From STC-54 sp964504665 (lineage in GTDB: Bacteria > Patescibacteriota > Microgenomatia > Daviesbacterales > UBA10151), in the NCBI GenBank assembly GCA_964504665.1, contig CAZDEH010000003.1, positions 8,575-72,574 of the forward strand: 64,000 nt of DNA. Reading direction: 5' to 3'. Positions 8,030 through 16,973 of this stretch are shown piece by piece; position 1 is the stretch's first letter; each line of letters starts with the position of its first letter. The notes beneath the pieces are model-generated. The model was not told where the DNA came from. It saw only the letters and a list, made by a program, of their open reading frames with translations, and ran no database searches. Position numbers and translations under genes: made by a program.

Positions 8030-8560
8030 TTATTTTTTAGAAGGATACTTTGGTCTGTGATGTTTAGCAAACTCAAGCATATCTTCCAATCTGATTCCTT
8101 TTACCACTTTATCACAACTAACAGCCACTCCCTGATCTGTTTCAACTAATAACTCTTTTTGTAATGATGGTAAAGCACCTCGTCTTATCGCTGAGTAGAT
8201 TGTTTGTAATGGGATTTGGGTAATATCCGAAGTTCTTCCAGGAGTGTAAAAATCATTTCTTTCTAAAAGCACTAAAGCTACACGTCTCCTTAACTGCCAG
8301 TCCTTACCCATCAAACTACTTAATTCTTGCTTATCTGGTCTTTCCTGTATTCTCCTTCTAACTTCTGCGTATTCTTGAGAATTTAGTGGTTCATCATCAC
8401 TAATCCCATACGCTTGTCTATATTCTGCTTGAGATTTGTAACCATGAACCTTTAAATGTGATCTATGCAGAAGATTAAACCCACCGCCACATTCCTGACA
8501 AACAACTTTGTCAGGTCTTTCAACAGCCTTTTTTCCGCCTAAAACTTTTTCTGGACCCAT
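8030..8560 (-). CDS. MucR/Ros-type zinc-finger regulator
   Basis: The 176-residue protein has a zinc finger with Cys21, Cys24, His35 and His39 (VCQECGGGF then HRSHLKVHG). It is followed by KSQAEYRQAYGI. That combination is the signature of the Ros/MucR family of transcriptional regulators, where the finger binds DNA and the EYR..YG segment follows it. The C-terminal half (about residues 70-170) contains a second helical region with IPLQTIYSAIRRGALPS, which could be a DNA-recognition or excisionase-like module. It converges on the surface protein gene with a 15-bp gap. Its targets are unknown. Confidence 0.7.
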   Translation of the reverse strand: MGPEKVLGGKKAVERPDKVVCQECGGGFNLLHRSHLKVHGYKSQAEYRQAYGISDDEPLNSQEYAEVRRRIQERPDKQELSSLMGKDWQLRRRVALVLLERNDFYTPGRTSDITQIPLQTIYSAIRRGALPSLQKELLVETDQGVAVSCDKVVKGIRLEDMLEFAKHHRPKYPSKK

Positions 8561-8626
8561 AAAGGCTAATTTTACTTGATAACTATGGGATTGTCAAAAC
8601 TAACTCTAACAGAGGGATATTAAGAG

Positions 8627-9253
8627 TTATTTACAGACAGTTAGATCAGAACCAGCTTCATATAAGTTAGGATTATCACCTTTGTCTTGGCTGGCATATT
8701 TGGTTTTATCTTGCTGGGATTCCATCGGAACTTCAATTTCCCAATTTTTACCATCTGAACAATATCTGTAATACAATTCAGTTGAGTTAACCGGATCTAT
8801 AGGCAACAGGTCAGTGGATAATATTTTGGTTTTAGATAGATCTACTTTTACCCAACCACTACCATCAATATTTTTAACGTCTGGCTCAGTTGAACTAGAC
8901 CTACCTTCGCAGGGTGCTTGAGTTTTGTAACAAAGCGCGTTTAGATCAGTGGCATTTTCTACAGCAATATTAACAGCTTGTTGAACATTAGCTACATCAG
9001 ACAATCTAGCAGCATCTCTGGCCCGTCTTGTTAGTTCCAAAGGATTGATAGTCACAACCACGATAGCTGCCAAAATTGGGATCATAATAAGGAACAATAC
9101 TGCAATTCCAGCTGATAAAAGTATCTTAACCCATAAAGGCCACTTCATCCAAAGAAACATAAATAAAACTCCTAGGGGAAAGAAAAATAATAAAGATAGT
9201 ACAGTTACTACTGTTTTCCAGGTAGGGACAGGTTGATTTTGATTAGCAGCCAT
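8627..9253 (-). CDS. Pilin-like membrane protein
   Basis: The 208-residue protein has two hydrophobic segments (about residues 13-35 and 41-68). The second leads into NPLELTRRARDAARLSDVANVQQAVNIAVE. In type IV pilins and pseudopilins of CPR bacteria, a hydrophobic helix runs into the same ARDARRLSDxxxxQ.A pattern. A prepilin cleavage site before FTLIE is not present. I therefore infer a pilin-derived extracellular domain rather than a true pilin. Four Cys in the outer domain could form disulfides. Confidence 0.55.
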   Translation of the reverse strand: MAANQNQPVPTWKTVVTVLSLLFFFPLGVLFMFLWMKWPLWVKILLSAGIAVLFLIMIPILAAIVVVTINPLELTRRARDAARLSDVANVQQAVNIAVENATDLNALCYKTQAPCEGRSSSTEPDVKNIDGSGWVKVDLSKTKILSTDLLPIDPVNSTELYYRYCSDGKNWEIEVPMESQQDKTKYASQDKGDNPNLYEAGSDLTVCK

Positions 9254-9377
9254 TAAATCCAGTTTAAGAATAACCTTGTAACAATGTCAATAGTCATTTG
9301 ATTTTTAAGCACCAATTGACTATTTACAAAACTTACATAATCACATTACTATAGAATTAGATCGAAAAGATTGAAAT

Positions 9378-10385
9378 ATGGAAGAAAAAGATAAAGACTG
9401 GAGTATTTCTGAACTTTATAGTAAGAGCTGGCAAATCATCAAGGATAACAAAATTCTCTGGTTATTTGGTATGGCTGCTGTTGGCATTAGTTCAGGCAGT
9501 TCAAGGACAAACATCAGTTCAAAAAACCTTGATTCCATAAAAAAGTTTTTTCAAAACAACGACCCTGGCACTACCTCAAATAAACTCACTCAAGTATTAG
9601 GGGCGTCAACAGACACTTTTGCTGAGACTATCAAGAATCTATTCTTTGCGGTTCCAATATGGCTGTATGTTCTACTTGGCTTGGGTATACTGCTACTTAT
9701 TCTAGTAAATATCGTTTTGGGTATGATCTATCAAGCCTGGACAAATGGGGCACTAATTGCTGGTGTAAATGCTGGTGCGGTTAATCAGAAACCTACTATT
9801 AGCCAAAATTCAAATAATGCTTTCCCAGCCATTAAAGGACTCATCTGGCTAAATATAATCCCCACCTTAGTGTTCTTTTTAATTGCAGCTGTAGTATTTG
9901 GTATTCTTATCTTTGCAATTGTCTTACTGCCTTCTTTTACAAAGGCTATACCAATAATAATTACGATTGTGGCTGTAATCGGTGCTTTTATCGGATGGAT
10001 TCTCCTCACCTTAACTCAAATTTGGGCTAGCAGAAGAGTTGTGTTGGATAAGAGGTCTGCTGCTCAATCATTTTCCAGTTCATTTAGGATAGTAAAGAAA
10101 AAATTTTGGCATATGTTTGCCTTAGCTATAGTTAATACCATGCTTTCACTTGTTGCGATGTTTATTATGGCAGTCCCACTTATTATTGTAGGAGGAGTTG
10201 CGGTATTTAGCTTTATTTTCTCGAAACCCAACCTTTCCTTATTGCCTCTCCTTATTGTCGTCGGTATAGTGTTATTCCTACTTTATACTGTAGGCTACAC
10301 AATTTTCTCCGGCATTCTTAACTCTTTCAAGGCTAGTGTTTGGACTCTTGCTTACAACCATATAAAAGGAGCCTACAATGAGTAA
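9378..10385 (+). CDS. Polytopic membrane protein
   Basis: The 335-residue protein has a soluble N-terminus (WSISELYSKSWQIIKDNKILWLFG) followed by about five to six membrane segments. The layout recalls the membrane domain seen in glycerophosphodiester phosphodiesterase-like and DUF975-like proteins, but no catalytic domain is attached. It overlaps the next gene by 8 bp (start codon inside the stop region), so the two are almost certainly co-translated. Confidence 0.6.
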   Translation: MEEKDKDWSISELYSKSWQIIKDNKILWLFGMAAVGISSGSSRTNISSKNLDSIKKFFQNNDPGTTSNKLTQVLGASTDTFAETIKNLFFAVPIWLYVLLGLGILLLILVNIVLGMIYQAWTNGALIAGVNAGAVNQKPTISQNSNNAFPAIKGLIWLNIIPTLVFFLIAAVVFGILIFAIVLLPSFTKAIPIIITIVAVIGAFIGWILLTLTQIWASRRVVLDKRSAAQSFSSSFRIVKKKFWHMFALAIVNTMLSLVAMFIMAVPLIIVGGVAVFSFIFSKPNLSLLPLLIVVGIVLFLLYTVGYTIFSGILNSFKASVWTLAYNHIKGAYNE

Positions 10386-11805
10386 TCCGCCTCCGGCCGG
10401 TTTCTTTTTGAGATTACTTGCCTACCTCAATGAAAAGTTAGTTTTTCTTCTTGTAGCTTCTCTAGTTGTATGGAACCTATCAAAAAATAATACGTTGAGC
10501 AGCATCTATCAGGGGATTGTGGTTCTGTTGGTAATTATTGTTTTCTATTTTCTACTTAGTATGATATATAACGTTCTATTTACTCATTATTTCGGAGGCA
10601 ACTTAGGTAAACTGATTGGTGGCTTGAGGGTTAGAGATGAATCCGGTAACAAATTGGCTTTTAATAAAATCCTTTTTAGGCAATTGCTATCTTATAAATT
10701 CTCTTGGTTAGTATTCGGGTTGGGATTTTTATCAATACTGAAAGACCCTAATAAACAAGCATGGCACGATAAAACAGTTGATTCTAATGTTTTTAAAGTA
10801 CAGCCACTTTTACCACTAGCTCTCTTAGTCTTTCTTTTAACACTTGGTGGCAGCGGATATCTTTTGAAATCGAGTTTTGACAGCTTTCTCAACAGTCCTG
10901 TTAAACAGGAAGTACTAGGTTTGGTCGCAGCCTTCCAGGAGCAAAGCAAGAACAGCAAAACTCCTACTAGCCAGAAAATCTCAAAAGAAATTCAAGATCA
11001 GCAACTTAAGGTTTATGATTTAATGAAGGCTAATAAACTAGACGAAGCTAGTAAAGTCGCTCAGCAAATGCTGGATAGCTCCAAAACAGATAGCGAGAAA
11101 GCCATATCTATGCAGGTTATTGGAGAAGTATACGCTTCTAAGCTAGATTACCCCACGGCTAAAAAATACTTCATGGATGCCTTAAAATTAGACAATAACC
11201 TACCAGGATCCTACATAGGTTTAGCAGCTGCTAACATTCGAGAAAAAGATTTCCAGCAAGCTATAACTAATGCTCAAAAGGCTATTGATTTGGCTCCTAA
11301 CAGAACTGATTTCTATTATCTATTAGGCTTAGCTTATTATGGAGCAGGAGAAAAAGATAAGGCTATCGAAAGCATTGAAAAGGCAATTCAGGGTAATCCG
11401 ACTGTAGGAGAGTATAAAAAGACTTTAGAAGATATTAGAAAATCAACTCCTCAAACTACTTCCTCACAAACTAAACCTCAAGTTGCTACTCCTACTCAAT
11501 CCACTGGTCCAGGATATACAAAGCAGGATATAGACAACCTAGTTACAGACTTAAATAATGCCGACAAAGATTATCAGGCAATTCAGCAATTCAAAGGTAG
11601 CTCTTCTTATAATCAACAGACAATTAACAGAATTATTGAAATTATTCCTCAACGCAAAGCACTAGCCCAGAAGCTTTTAGATAAAATGGGCAAAGATCAA
11701 AGTTTGACCCAAGCTGATTTTGCTACTTGGGATCAATATGATGCCTTAAGTGCCGAACAAAATAAGCTAGTGACCAGCTTATATAATGGTAATGGTGGGT
11801 TTTAA
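10378..11805 (+). CDS. RDD-domain membrane protein with TPR repeats
   Basis: The 475-residue protein begins with an RDD-like membrane domain (about residues 8-165): FFLRLLAYLNEK, GGNLGKLIGGLRV, KQAWHDKTV. A single hydrophobic stretch (about 143-163) follows. Next is a TPR region (about 200-350), with units such as DYPTAKKYFMDALKLDNNLPGSY and KDFQQAITNAQKAIDLAPNR. RDD domains are implicated in transport, and TPRs hold partner proteins. The start is supported by AGGAG 7 nt upstream. It overlaps the preceding gene by 8 bp, so the two products probably act together at the membrane. Confidence 0.75.
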   Translation: MSNPPPAGFFLRLLAYLNEKLVFLLVASLVVWNLSKNNTLSSIYQGIVVLLVIIVFYFLLSMIYNVLFTHYFGGNLGKLIGGLRVRDESGNKLAFNKILFRQLLSYKFSWLVFGLGFLSILKDPNKQAWHDKTVDSNVFKVQPLLPLALLVFLLTLGGSGYLLKSSFDSFLNSPVKQEVLGLVAAFQEQSKNSKTPTSQKISKEIQDQQLKVYDLMKANKLDEASKVAQQMLDSSKTDSEKAISMQVIGEVYASKLDYPTAKKYFMDALKLDNNLPGSYIGLAAANIREKDFQQAITNAQKAIDLAPNRTDFYYLLGLAYYGAGEKDKAIESIEKAIQGNPTVGEYKKTLEDIRKSTPQTTSSQTKPQVATPTQSTGPGYTKQDIDNLVTDLNNADKDYQAIQQFKGSSSYNQQTINRIIEIIPQRKALAQKLLDKMGKDQSLTQADFATWDQYDALSAEQNKLVTSLYNGNGGF

Positions 11806-12692
11806 GATTGAGAGCCTGTTGTAACCGGAGTTGCTACAATATTCTTGGTTACTGGAGTAGTTGGTAAAAAGGATTGTGATAGAAATAGGTACGTTGGGAT
11901 TAGAACACCATCAGAAATCCAGCCGAAGAAGTAATTTAGTAACAGACCTCCACCACCTAGCGTTAAGATTAAAATTGTCTGATATAAACGCAATTGTGAA
12001 TCATCATGTCTTGAAATAAGAATATTGGCATATTCTTTCCATTTTCTTTTTCTCTCCTCCCAACTATCATGTTTATCGCCAGGTAACACCAGCATATAGA
12101 TAAAACATAAATTTGCCATGAGTGTAAAGGCTGTGAAACCTGTTAAAAACGCATCATAAGGTGAAGCGAAATGTAGTTTGGAATAATCCCAAAGAGATAT
12201 TTCATTTGAAAAAAGATAAAAGAATATAAAAAATACATTCATCAAAATAAACCAGACATAGAAAAATAACTTAAAATATGGAGCCAATTGTAAGTTCACA
12301 AAAGATAAGTAAATTATCAAAACAGAAGGTACCAGCACCAATAACAATAGGTATTCAGTGTCTGGATAATGGAAGAGGACATATTTCACAAAACTATATA
12401 GAAATATCAAAGTCATAATTAAGAGTGAATGCTCTCTTATGCGAGGTAAGATATTTTTATAGAGGAAAAGAGTTATCATAAAACCAAAGGCTAGAAAAGT
12501 TGCAAGTAGAAACTGTTCTAATGTAGGTGTATGGTTTTTATAGATCCTGGCAGCTCCGTACAAAGCAAAAAACCAACTAGCACCCCACCACAACAAGTCT
12601 TTCCATCTTTTAATAGCAAAAAGACTTTTTACTGAAATGCCAGCTCCAAATATTAACAATAAAGTAAGAGGGTCAACTAAATTAATATCCAT
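11802..12692 (-). CDS. Polytopic membrane protein, unknown
   Basis: The 296-residue protein has about eight hydrophobic segments and a cytoplasmic loop rich in charged residues (near residue 213, DSWEERKRKWKEYA). I recognise no transporter or enzyme signature. It converges on the RDD/TPR gene with a 4-bp overlap of the 3' ends. Confidence 0.55.
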   Translation of the reverse strand: MDINLVDPLTLLLIFGAGISVKSLFAIKRWKDLLWWGASWFFALYGAARIYKNHTPTLEQFLLATFLAFGFMITLFLYKNILPRIREHSLLIMTLIFLYSFVKYVLFHYPDTEYLLLLVLVPSVLIIYLSFVNLQLAPYFKLFFYVWFILMNVFFIFFYLFSNEISLWDYSKLHFASPYDAFLTGFTAFTLMANLCFIYMLVLPGDKHDSWEERKRKWKEYANILISRHDDSQLRLYQTILILTLGGGGLLLNYFFGWISDGVLIPTYLFLSQSFLPTTPVTKNIVATPVTTGSQS

Positions 12693-13035
12693 CCGTATCT
12701 ATCATATCTCAAAATATATTCTAGTAAAAGTTTATACCATATTTTGGAAATTACCACCTAGATGGCTTTTAAGTAAGCTTAACTGAAATGCTAGTAATTT
12801 AGCTTCTTCAGAGTTATCATTGAATAAGTTTTGGAGTCCGACCCTAATACCGACTCCCGCTCCCATCCTACGCCATATGACAACCTTATGGCTTCGGAAT
12901 GGCAAGTAAGTGAAACTGGAAGAGTGGTTTTAGATTGTTTTGGTAGCCTCTAAGTGGTACTTTTATGCCTATATTGGATTAACTGATAGGTAAGGTGTTG
13001 ACAAAAACTCCTTACTATTATATAATCTCCTTACC
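12693..13035. other. Gene-poor interval with structured GC-rich patch
   Basis: No convincing gene lies here. The segment 12836-12905 is GC-rich and contains two hairpins: GGAGTC with GACTCC, and GCCATA with TATGGC. On the minus strand a frame of about 44 codons ends at 12737 and could be a gene remnant. The right end holds the promoter of the AbrB/PIN pair. Confidence 0.4.
12998..13026 (+). promoter_or_regulatory. Promoter and likely operator of the AbrB/PIN pair
   Basis: TTGACA (12998-13003), a 17-bp spacer and a perfect TATAAT (13021-13026) are present. The ATG at 13036 lies only 10 nt after the -10 box, so the mRNA is nearly leaderless. TAAGG just before the -35 and CCTTA (twice, around 13010 and 13029) form inverted and direct repeats across the promoter, a plausible site for autoregulation by the AbrB protein. 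Confidence 0.7.
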
Positions 13036-13281
13036 ATGAATTATATTGCCACTATTACTAGTAAAAGACAGTTAACCCTGCCTTCTAAGCTGACCCACAA
13101 ATTAAATCTCAAGCCAGGAGAAAAAATAGCTATTAAAGAAGAAAATGGCCGCCTGGTCATGACGCCTGCAATTAGATTAGTAGAAGAACTAGCTAATTCT
13201 TTAAAACTTCCCGATAAGTTTAAGGGTCTGGATACCGAGCAAATGATTGAAAAGGCGAAGAAAGAGTATTTTTCTAAATGA
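13036..13281 (+). CDS. AbrB-family antitoxin
   Basis: The 81-residue protein begins with the swapped-hairpin AbrB DNA-binding domain: ATITSKRQLTLPSKLTHKLNLKPGEKI (in part). The usual S/G-KGQ-hydrophobic-Pro pattern is recognisable. The C-terminal tail (about residues 50-81) would bind and neutralise the toxin. It overlaps the PIN gene by 4 bp, the usual antitoxin-first order. The repeats around its promoter suggest that it represses its own operon. Confidence 0.85.
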   Translation: MNYIATITSKRQLTLPSKLTHKLNLKPGEKIAIKEENGRLVMTPAIRLVEELANSLKLPDKFKGLDTEQMIEKAKKEYFSK

Positions 13282-13673
13282 TTTTTGTTGATACTAACTA
13301 TTTCTTACGTTTTCTCCTAGGTGATAATATTTCCCAACATAAAGAAGCTAAAGAAATCTTTTTACAAGCTGCTGAAGGGAAAATAGAGCTTTTTACATCC
13401 CTTTTAGTAATTTTTGAAATATATTGGGTGCTTACTAGTTTTTATGAGAAACAAAAGGATGAGATTAGTAAAACACTTACTGATATTTTAAATCTAGAGT
13501 TTATTTTACTTGAAGAAAAAGAGATTCTTAGAAAAGCAGTTTCAACTTATGAGACAACTAGCTTTGACCTTGAAGATTCTTTTAATCTGTCATTTGCTAA
13601 GTCCAAAAAAACAATAGATTTTAAAACCTTTGATATTAAGTTGCAAAAAGTCTTTTTTGGCAAGTTGGCTTAG
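13278..13673 (+). CDS. PIN-domain toxin (VapC-like)
   Basis: The 131-residue protein has the PIN fold residues in order: Asp5 in FVDTNYFLRF, Glu47 in FEIYW, and Asp97/Asp100 in FDLEDSF, with a further Asp near residue 114-119. These acids bind magnesium for RNA cleavage. The partner is the AbrB antitoxin whose gene overlaps it by 4 bp. Known relatives cut tRNA or rRNA, but the target here cannot be read from sequence. The length is normal for the family. Confidence 0.85.
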   Translation: MIFVDTNYFLRFLLGDNISQHKEAKEIFLQAAEGKIELFTSLLVIFEIYWVLTSFYEKQKDEISKTLTDILNLEFILLEEKEILRKAVSTYETTSFDLEDSFNLSFAKSKKTIDFKTFDIKLQKVFFGKLA

Positions 13674-13848
13674 GCTTAATAGGTTATTTAAAAAATTAAG
13701 GAAAAGAGAATTTCGTGGAATCTGGAAGTTTTGGCATACATCAACCTCCTCAATCATCAATCAAACCTGCTCTAATTATAACAGTCGACACAAGAAGATT
13801 TACTATTGATGTATAATAAGGATACTGTCTGAATACGAGTCCTATAGT

Positions 13849-13877
13849 TTGACTTGAAGATAAAAAGGCGCTATAAT
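13849..13877 (+). promoter_or_regulatory. Promoter of the methyltransferase-like gene
   Basis: TTGACT (13849-13854), a 17-bp spacer and TATAAT (13872-13877) are present. The start codon is at 13942, so this transcript has a leader of about 58 nt, unlike several other genes in the window. Confidence 0.65.
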
Positions 13878-13941
13878 ACGCAATACTAAAGTTACAACTT
13901 ACTGAAGTAATTACTGCACAGGAAGGTTTTAAATTATAACT

Positions 13942-14682
13942 ATGACAGAAGCATCTGAAAAACCAGCAACAGAAAGTGGGCCTAAGTTAAACCCTGAAGT
14001 TGGCAAACTTCTTGATGAGCTTCCACTAGGCAGTAGATTATTCGCAACTCCAGAGGCAATTCAGAAAATAGCAAAACAAGAAGATAATCCTTCGGATGAA
14101 AATCCTTGGTACGATTACTATAACGATATTCAAGCCTATGAGACTACATTTAGAGATGTATTGGGCGAGACGCATATCGTTGATTATTTACAGGGAAGAA
14201 AAAAACAAGAAAAGGGCGCCGTTGTTCTTGATTTAATGGGACCGGGTTTTGTGCTGAGAAGTTTACCTTATGATGCTGCTTTAGCAGTTACACTAGGAGA
14301 TAGGCGGGTTCAAGAGCAAAAAGATATTGATACACAAAAAGATTTAACAGTGATAGCGGGAGATGTAAGAAAAAGTTGGGATAGGGTAAAAGAGTGGTTA
14401 AATAAACATGAAGTAGTAGGATTTGATCTGATTCTTTGTCGTCCTTTAAAAGGATACGACACCTTACCTCGAGATAACGAAACTTATTACTCATTGCTTC
14501 AATCAATTTGGGAAGTGCTAAATAAAGATGAAGGTATGCTTCTTTTTGAAGTACCTGGGTATAAACAAAGAACGTTATCTAGTTGGGCTAAAAGGATTAG
14601 CAGAATTCCTGGCGTAAAAACTAATTTTAAAGAGAATCTTTTAATAATTAAGGAAGCCATTGCTCCCGATAAAATAATATAA
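13942..14682 (+). CDS. SAM-methyltransferase-like protein
   Basis: The 246-residue protein has a Rossmann-like centre. A motif I-like stretch AVVLDLMGPGFVL lies near residue 92, and a strand with LGDRRVQ and LTVIAGDV follows. A post-motif IV-like stretch FDLILCRPLKGYD is near residue 162. The glycine pattern of motif I is weaker than in active enzymes (GPG rather than GxGxG), so activity is uncertain. The substrate is unknown. It is a single gene ahead of rpmG, with its own promoter. Confidence 0.55.
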   Translation: MTEASEKPATESGPKLNPEVGKLLDELPLGSRLFATPEAIQKIAKQEDNPSDENPWYDYYNDIQAYETTFRDVLGETHIVDYLQGRKKQEKGAVVLDLMGPGFVLRSLPYDAALAVTLGDRRVQEQKDIDTQKDLTVIAGDVRKSWDRVKEWLNKHEVVGFDLILCRPLKGYDTLPRDNETYYSLLQSIWEVLNKDEGMLLFEVPGYKQRTLSSWAKRISRIPGVKTNFKENLLIIKEAIAPDKII

Positions 14683-14763
14683 GCTATGGAAAAAACAAAA
14701 CCCAGAAAGAATTTTAAGAGTTGTGGTTGCAAAAGATATAGCAGTTAAGGTAAAATCTAAAAC

Positions 14764-14934
14764 ATGGCTAAAAAGGGAAACAGACAATCATTTAATTTAG
14801 AATGTTCTATCTGTAAAAATAAAAATTATATTACTTCTAAAAATGTGACTAAAACTAAAGAAAAATTGGCTTTTAAGAAGTTTTGTAAAAAATGCCGCCG
14901 ACAAACAATTCATAATGAAGCTAAAGTTAAATAA
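14764..14934 (+). CDS. rpmG: Ribosomal protein bL33
   Basis: A 56-residue reading frame starts MAKKGNRQSFNLEC. It has two Cys pairs (CSIC and CKKC) and the FKKFCKKCRR ending typical of zinc-binding bL33. It is basic and of normal family length. bL33 is part of the 50S subunit near the E site. The frame is short and easily missed. A 20-codon frame at 14686-14748 lies just upstream and is probably not a gene. Confidence 0.9.
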   Translation: MAKKGNRQSFNLECSICKNKNYITSKNVTKTKEKLAFKKFCKKCRRQTIHNEAKVK

Positions 14935-14935
14935 G

Positions 14936-15256
14936 TTAAGTGTTTATTGGTGCCAGTTTCATCCAGGATCGTTTCTCTTTGTCTGGTATCAGTTCTTCAT
15001 TACCAAAGCCATTTCCATTCAACCCATATCCATTTATCCTATATAGTACTTGCATAAAGTGTGATAAGTGACATCCTTCTGCCCATCCTGCACAAAAAAG
15101 ACTATCAAGCCTACAAGTAGGAATAGAGCTTATGGTGTTATTTTCTGTTTGATCAGTTTTAAGAAGATCAGTAAAACAAGCACATCGTTTTTCACTAGTT
15201 TCCAAAGGCATGATAAGTATTAATGCCACTTTTCCTCTTTTTCTGCAATACCCCAC
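14936..15256 (-). CDS. Small Cys-rich hypothetical protein
   Basis: I do not recognise this protein. The frame encodes 106 residues; an ATG at 15211 would give a 91-residue protein that begins MPLETSEKRCACF and may be the true start. It has several Cys and His (CACF, TCRLDSLFCAGWAEGCHLSHF), so metal binding is possible. It converges with rpmG, leaving a 1-bp gap between stops. Confidence 0.4.
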   Translation of the reverse strand: MGYCRKRGKVALILIMPLETSEKRCACFTDLLKTDQTENNTISSIPTCRLDSLFCAGWAEGCHLSHFMQVLYRINGYGLNGNGFGNEELIPDKEKRSWMKLAPINT

Positions 15257-15311
15257 TTATTACTGAAATCGTAGTAAACACCTTTAAATCTTGATATACT
15301 TACCTTTGCGT

Positions 15312-15382
15312 ACGGGTGTGGTGAAATGGTATCACGAAAGTCTCCAAAACTTTCTTTCCAGGTTCGAGTCCTGGCACCCGTG
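15312..15382 (+). tRNA. tRNA-Trp (anticodon CCA)
   Basis: The acceptor is acgggtg with cacccgt, the anticodon stem is aaagt with acttt, and the loop CTCCAAA gives CCA. The T arm ccagg-TTCGAGT-cctgg is canonical. The discriminator is G, as expected for tRNA-Trp. The anticodon would not read UGA, consistent with UGA being a stop here. Confidence 0.92.
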
Positions 15383-15389
15383 CCCGAAT

Positions 15390-15698
15390 TTACTCCCGTA
15401 TCAAATCCATTGCGTGTTTAAGATAAACAGCTCTAACTATACTTTTAGGTAAAAAGTTGTGTAATTGTGTTATCTGCCCCCACATATAAGCTCTTGCTTC
15501 TTGATCTGTTCCCGAAACCTTATCTTTTAAGCAACTAGGGTCAATTGGATGATGTGAATCTACTTGCTGCAAAAGACTGTACAGTTGATCCACATAAAAT
15601 CTCTGATCTTGGCTTGAAAATCTTCTACCTCTGATCTTAACAAAAGACAGATCTCCCTCAGGAGATTGTTCTGCAGCTTTTTTTATATCTTTTTCCAT
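15390..15698 (-). CDS. Small soluble hypothetical protein
   Basis: The protein has about 102 residues and is helical and charged, with no recognisable motif. I set the start at the ATG at 15698 because AGGTGAT lies just upstream. A frame three codons longer exists. It lies opposite to tRNA-Trp. Confidence 0.45.
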   Translation of the reverse strand: MEKDIKKAAEQSPEGDLSFVKIRGRRFSSQDQRFYVDQLYSLLQQVDSHHPIDPSCLKDKVSGTDQEARAYMWGQITQLHNFLPKSIVRAVYLKHAMDLIRE

Positions 15699-15775
15699 AA
15701 ATATCACCTCTTTTTATGTCATTTTATGACTGTTGGAATCCTAACCTATTAAAATAATAAGTCAAATTGAGAAGT

Positions 15776-16129
15776 CTAGTAAGCTTTAATAAAGTAATGA
15801 TTATCTTTACCCCAAAGAAGCATTTTGTGACCAGGGAGTTTTAACCATAGATAAGTATCTACTTTTCGGAATGTCTTTGGTAAAAGATGATAACGGTGAT
15901 AATAAAACTCTAAAGGAACAGCTCCAGCTTGATTAATTTCCTTAGAAAGGCATTTACTTTCCTGAAATATCATCCAGGGTTCTTCGATATACATCAAAAT
16001 ACCTACTTCTAACGCCCTAGCTTCTATTAATATTCTAGGAATTCTCCTTTTACTGGGAGATTTCCAAAGATAAGCAGCATGTAATATTTTCCCCTCTTTC
16101 AGATGATACTTAGCACCAATAGCACTCAT
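15776..16129 (-). CDS. Small hypothetical protein (117 aa)
   Basis: I do not recognise this protein. It is basic and rich in aromatic residues (IEEPWMIF, LEFYYHRYHLLPK, TYLWLKLPG), with no membrane helix. It has the same orientation as the preceding small gene at 15390-15698. The interval 16130-16280 downstream of its start holds only AT-rich sequence. Confidence 0.4.
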   Translation of the reverse strand: MSAIGAKYHLKEGKILHAAYLWKSPSKRRIPRILIEARALEVGILMYIEEPWMIFQESKCLSKEINQAGAVPLEFYYHRYHLLPKTFRKVDTYLWLKLPGHKMLLWGKDNHYFIKAY

Positions 16130-16280
16130 GTTTTTAAATTAAGTTAAAAAGTTTGTTAAATCAAGTCCTTGTGCTGACAGGCCTACAACTTCTTATTAAT
16201 TTTTTTATAAACTTTAAAGCTTGTTGGAATTGAAGGTCCTGTGATCTAAAGAGTAATTTGGTATAATTTATTACTTATTT

Positions 16281-16892
16281 ATGAAAGAAAGAGCAGCAGT
16301 TAGTATTGAAGACCTTCAAGCTGGTGATTTAAAACCTGGAGTAGTTATCACTGGTTTAAATGAGCCTGCAGAAATTAATAGATTTGTTGGTTTATCAGGT
16401 AAACTAAAATTCGCACCTAATTTAGGTTCTGAATTTCAACTTTGCTACAATGGCTTAAGAAACGCCCCCTATTTTCAGGACTTATTAAGACGGAGGATTC
16501 TTACCCCGGACCTACTTCCGTCACGTTTGTTTACTTCTGCTTTAAAAAGACCTGGAATAAGTGAAGAAGAGATTTTAGCTAATTTGGGGAAGGTTTTTAT
16601 TATGGTTGAAGAACCTGAGTCTAGTCAAACTAAAGGAATGGACCATAGTAGCATTGATCCAGATAAAATCTTAAGTTTCCTAGTTCTAGCCCATCTTTAT
16701 CGTCCTTCAAATAATACTTCTAAAGAAGTATTCGGAAATGTTAGGGCTGAATATACTTTATATACTAATCCAGAGAACCCAAGAACTCTGTGGATGGGTT
16801 TTAGAATGAGAGACCAGGAACAGTTAAAAATACTTATGGATCAGCTAGCTTACCATCTCAGACATATCAAACATAATAGAAGACAAAAATAG
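16281..16892 (+). CDS. Hypothetical soluble protein (203 aa)
   Basis: I do not recognise this protein. It has an N-terminal beta-rich part (VVITGLNEPAEINRFVGLSGKL) and a later part with MVEEPESSQTKGMDHSSIDPDKILSF (in part). It has no membrane segment. It is a single gene on the plus strand. A family search at the structure level would be needed to say more. Confidence 0.5.
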   Translation: MKERAAVSIEDLQAGDLKPGVVITGLNEPAEINRFVGLSGKLKFAPNLGSEFQLCYNGLRNAPYFQDLLRRRILTPDLLPSRLFTSALKRPGISEEEILANLGKVFIMVEEPESSQTKGMDHSSIDPDKILSFLVLAHLYRPSNNTSKEVFGNVRAEYTLYTNPENPRTLWMGFRMRDQEQLKILMDQLAYHLRHIKHNRRQK

Positions 16893-16937
16893 GATTCTTG
16901 CAGAAGAAAGAGATTTAGAAGAATCTAATTTACTATG

Positions 16938-16966
16938 TTGACAAAGTAATTCTTAGGGTGAATACT
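16938..16966 (+). promoter_or_regulatory. Promoter of the small membrane protein gene
   Basis: TTGACA (16938-16943) and AATACT (16961-16966) are separated by 17 bp. The ATG at 16974 is 8 nt after the -10 box, which predicts a leaderless mRNA. Confidence 0.6.
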
Positions 16967-16973
16967 AAAGGTA

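Noticed and set aside
12737..12870. Minus-strand frame of about 44 codons ending EEAKLLAFQLSLLKSHLGG
   Set aside because: It is too short, has no clear start and no known family. It overlaps a GC-rich hairpin region. It might be a gene remnant.
14686..14748. 20-codon frame just upstream of rpmG
   Set aside because: It is too short to support and has no homologue that I know. It may be part of the rpmG leader.
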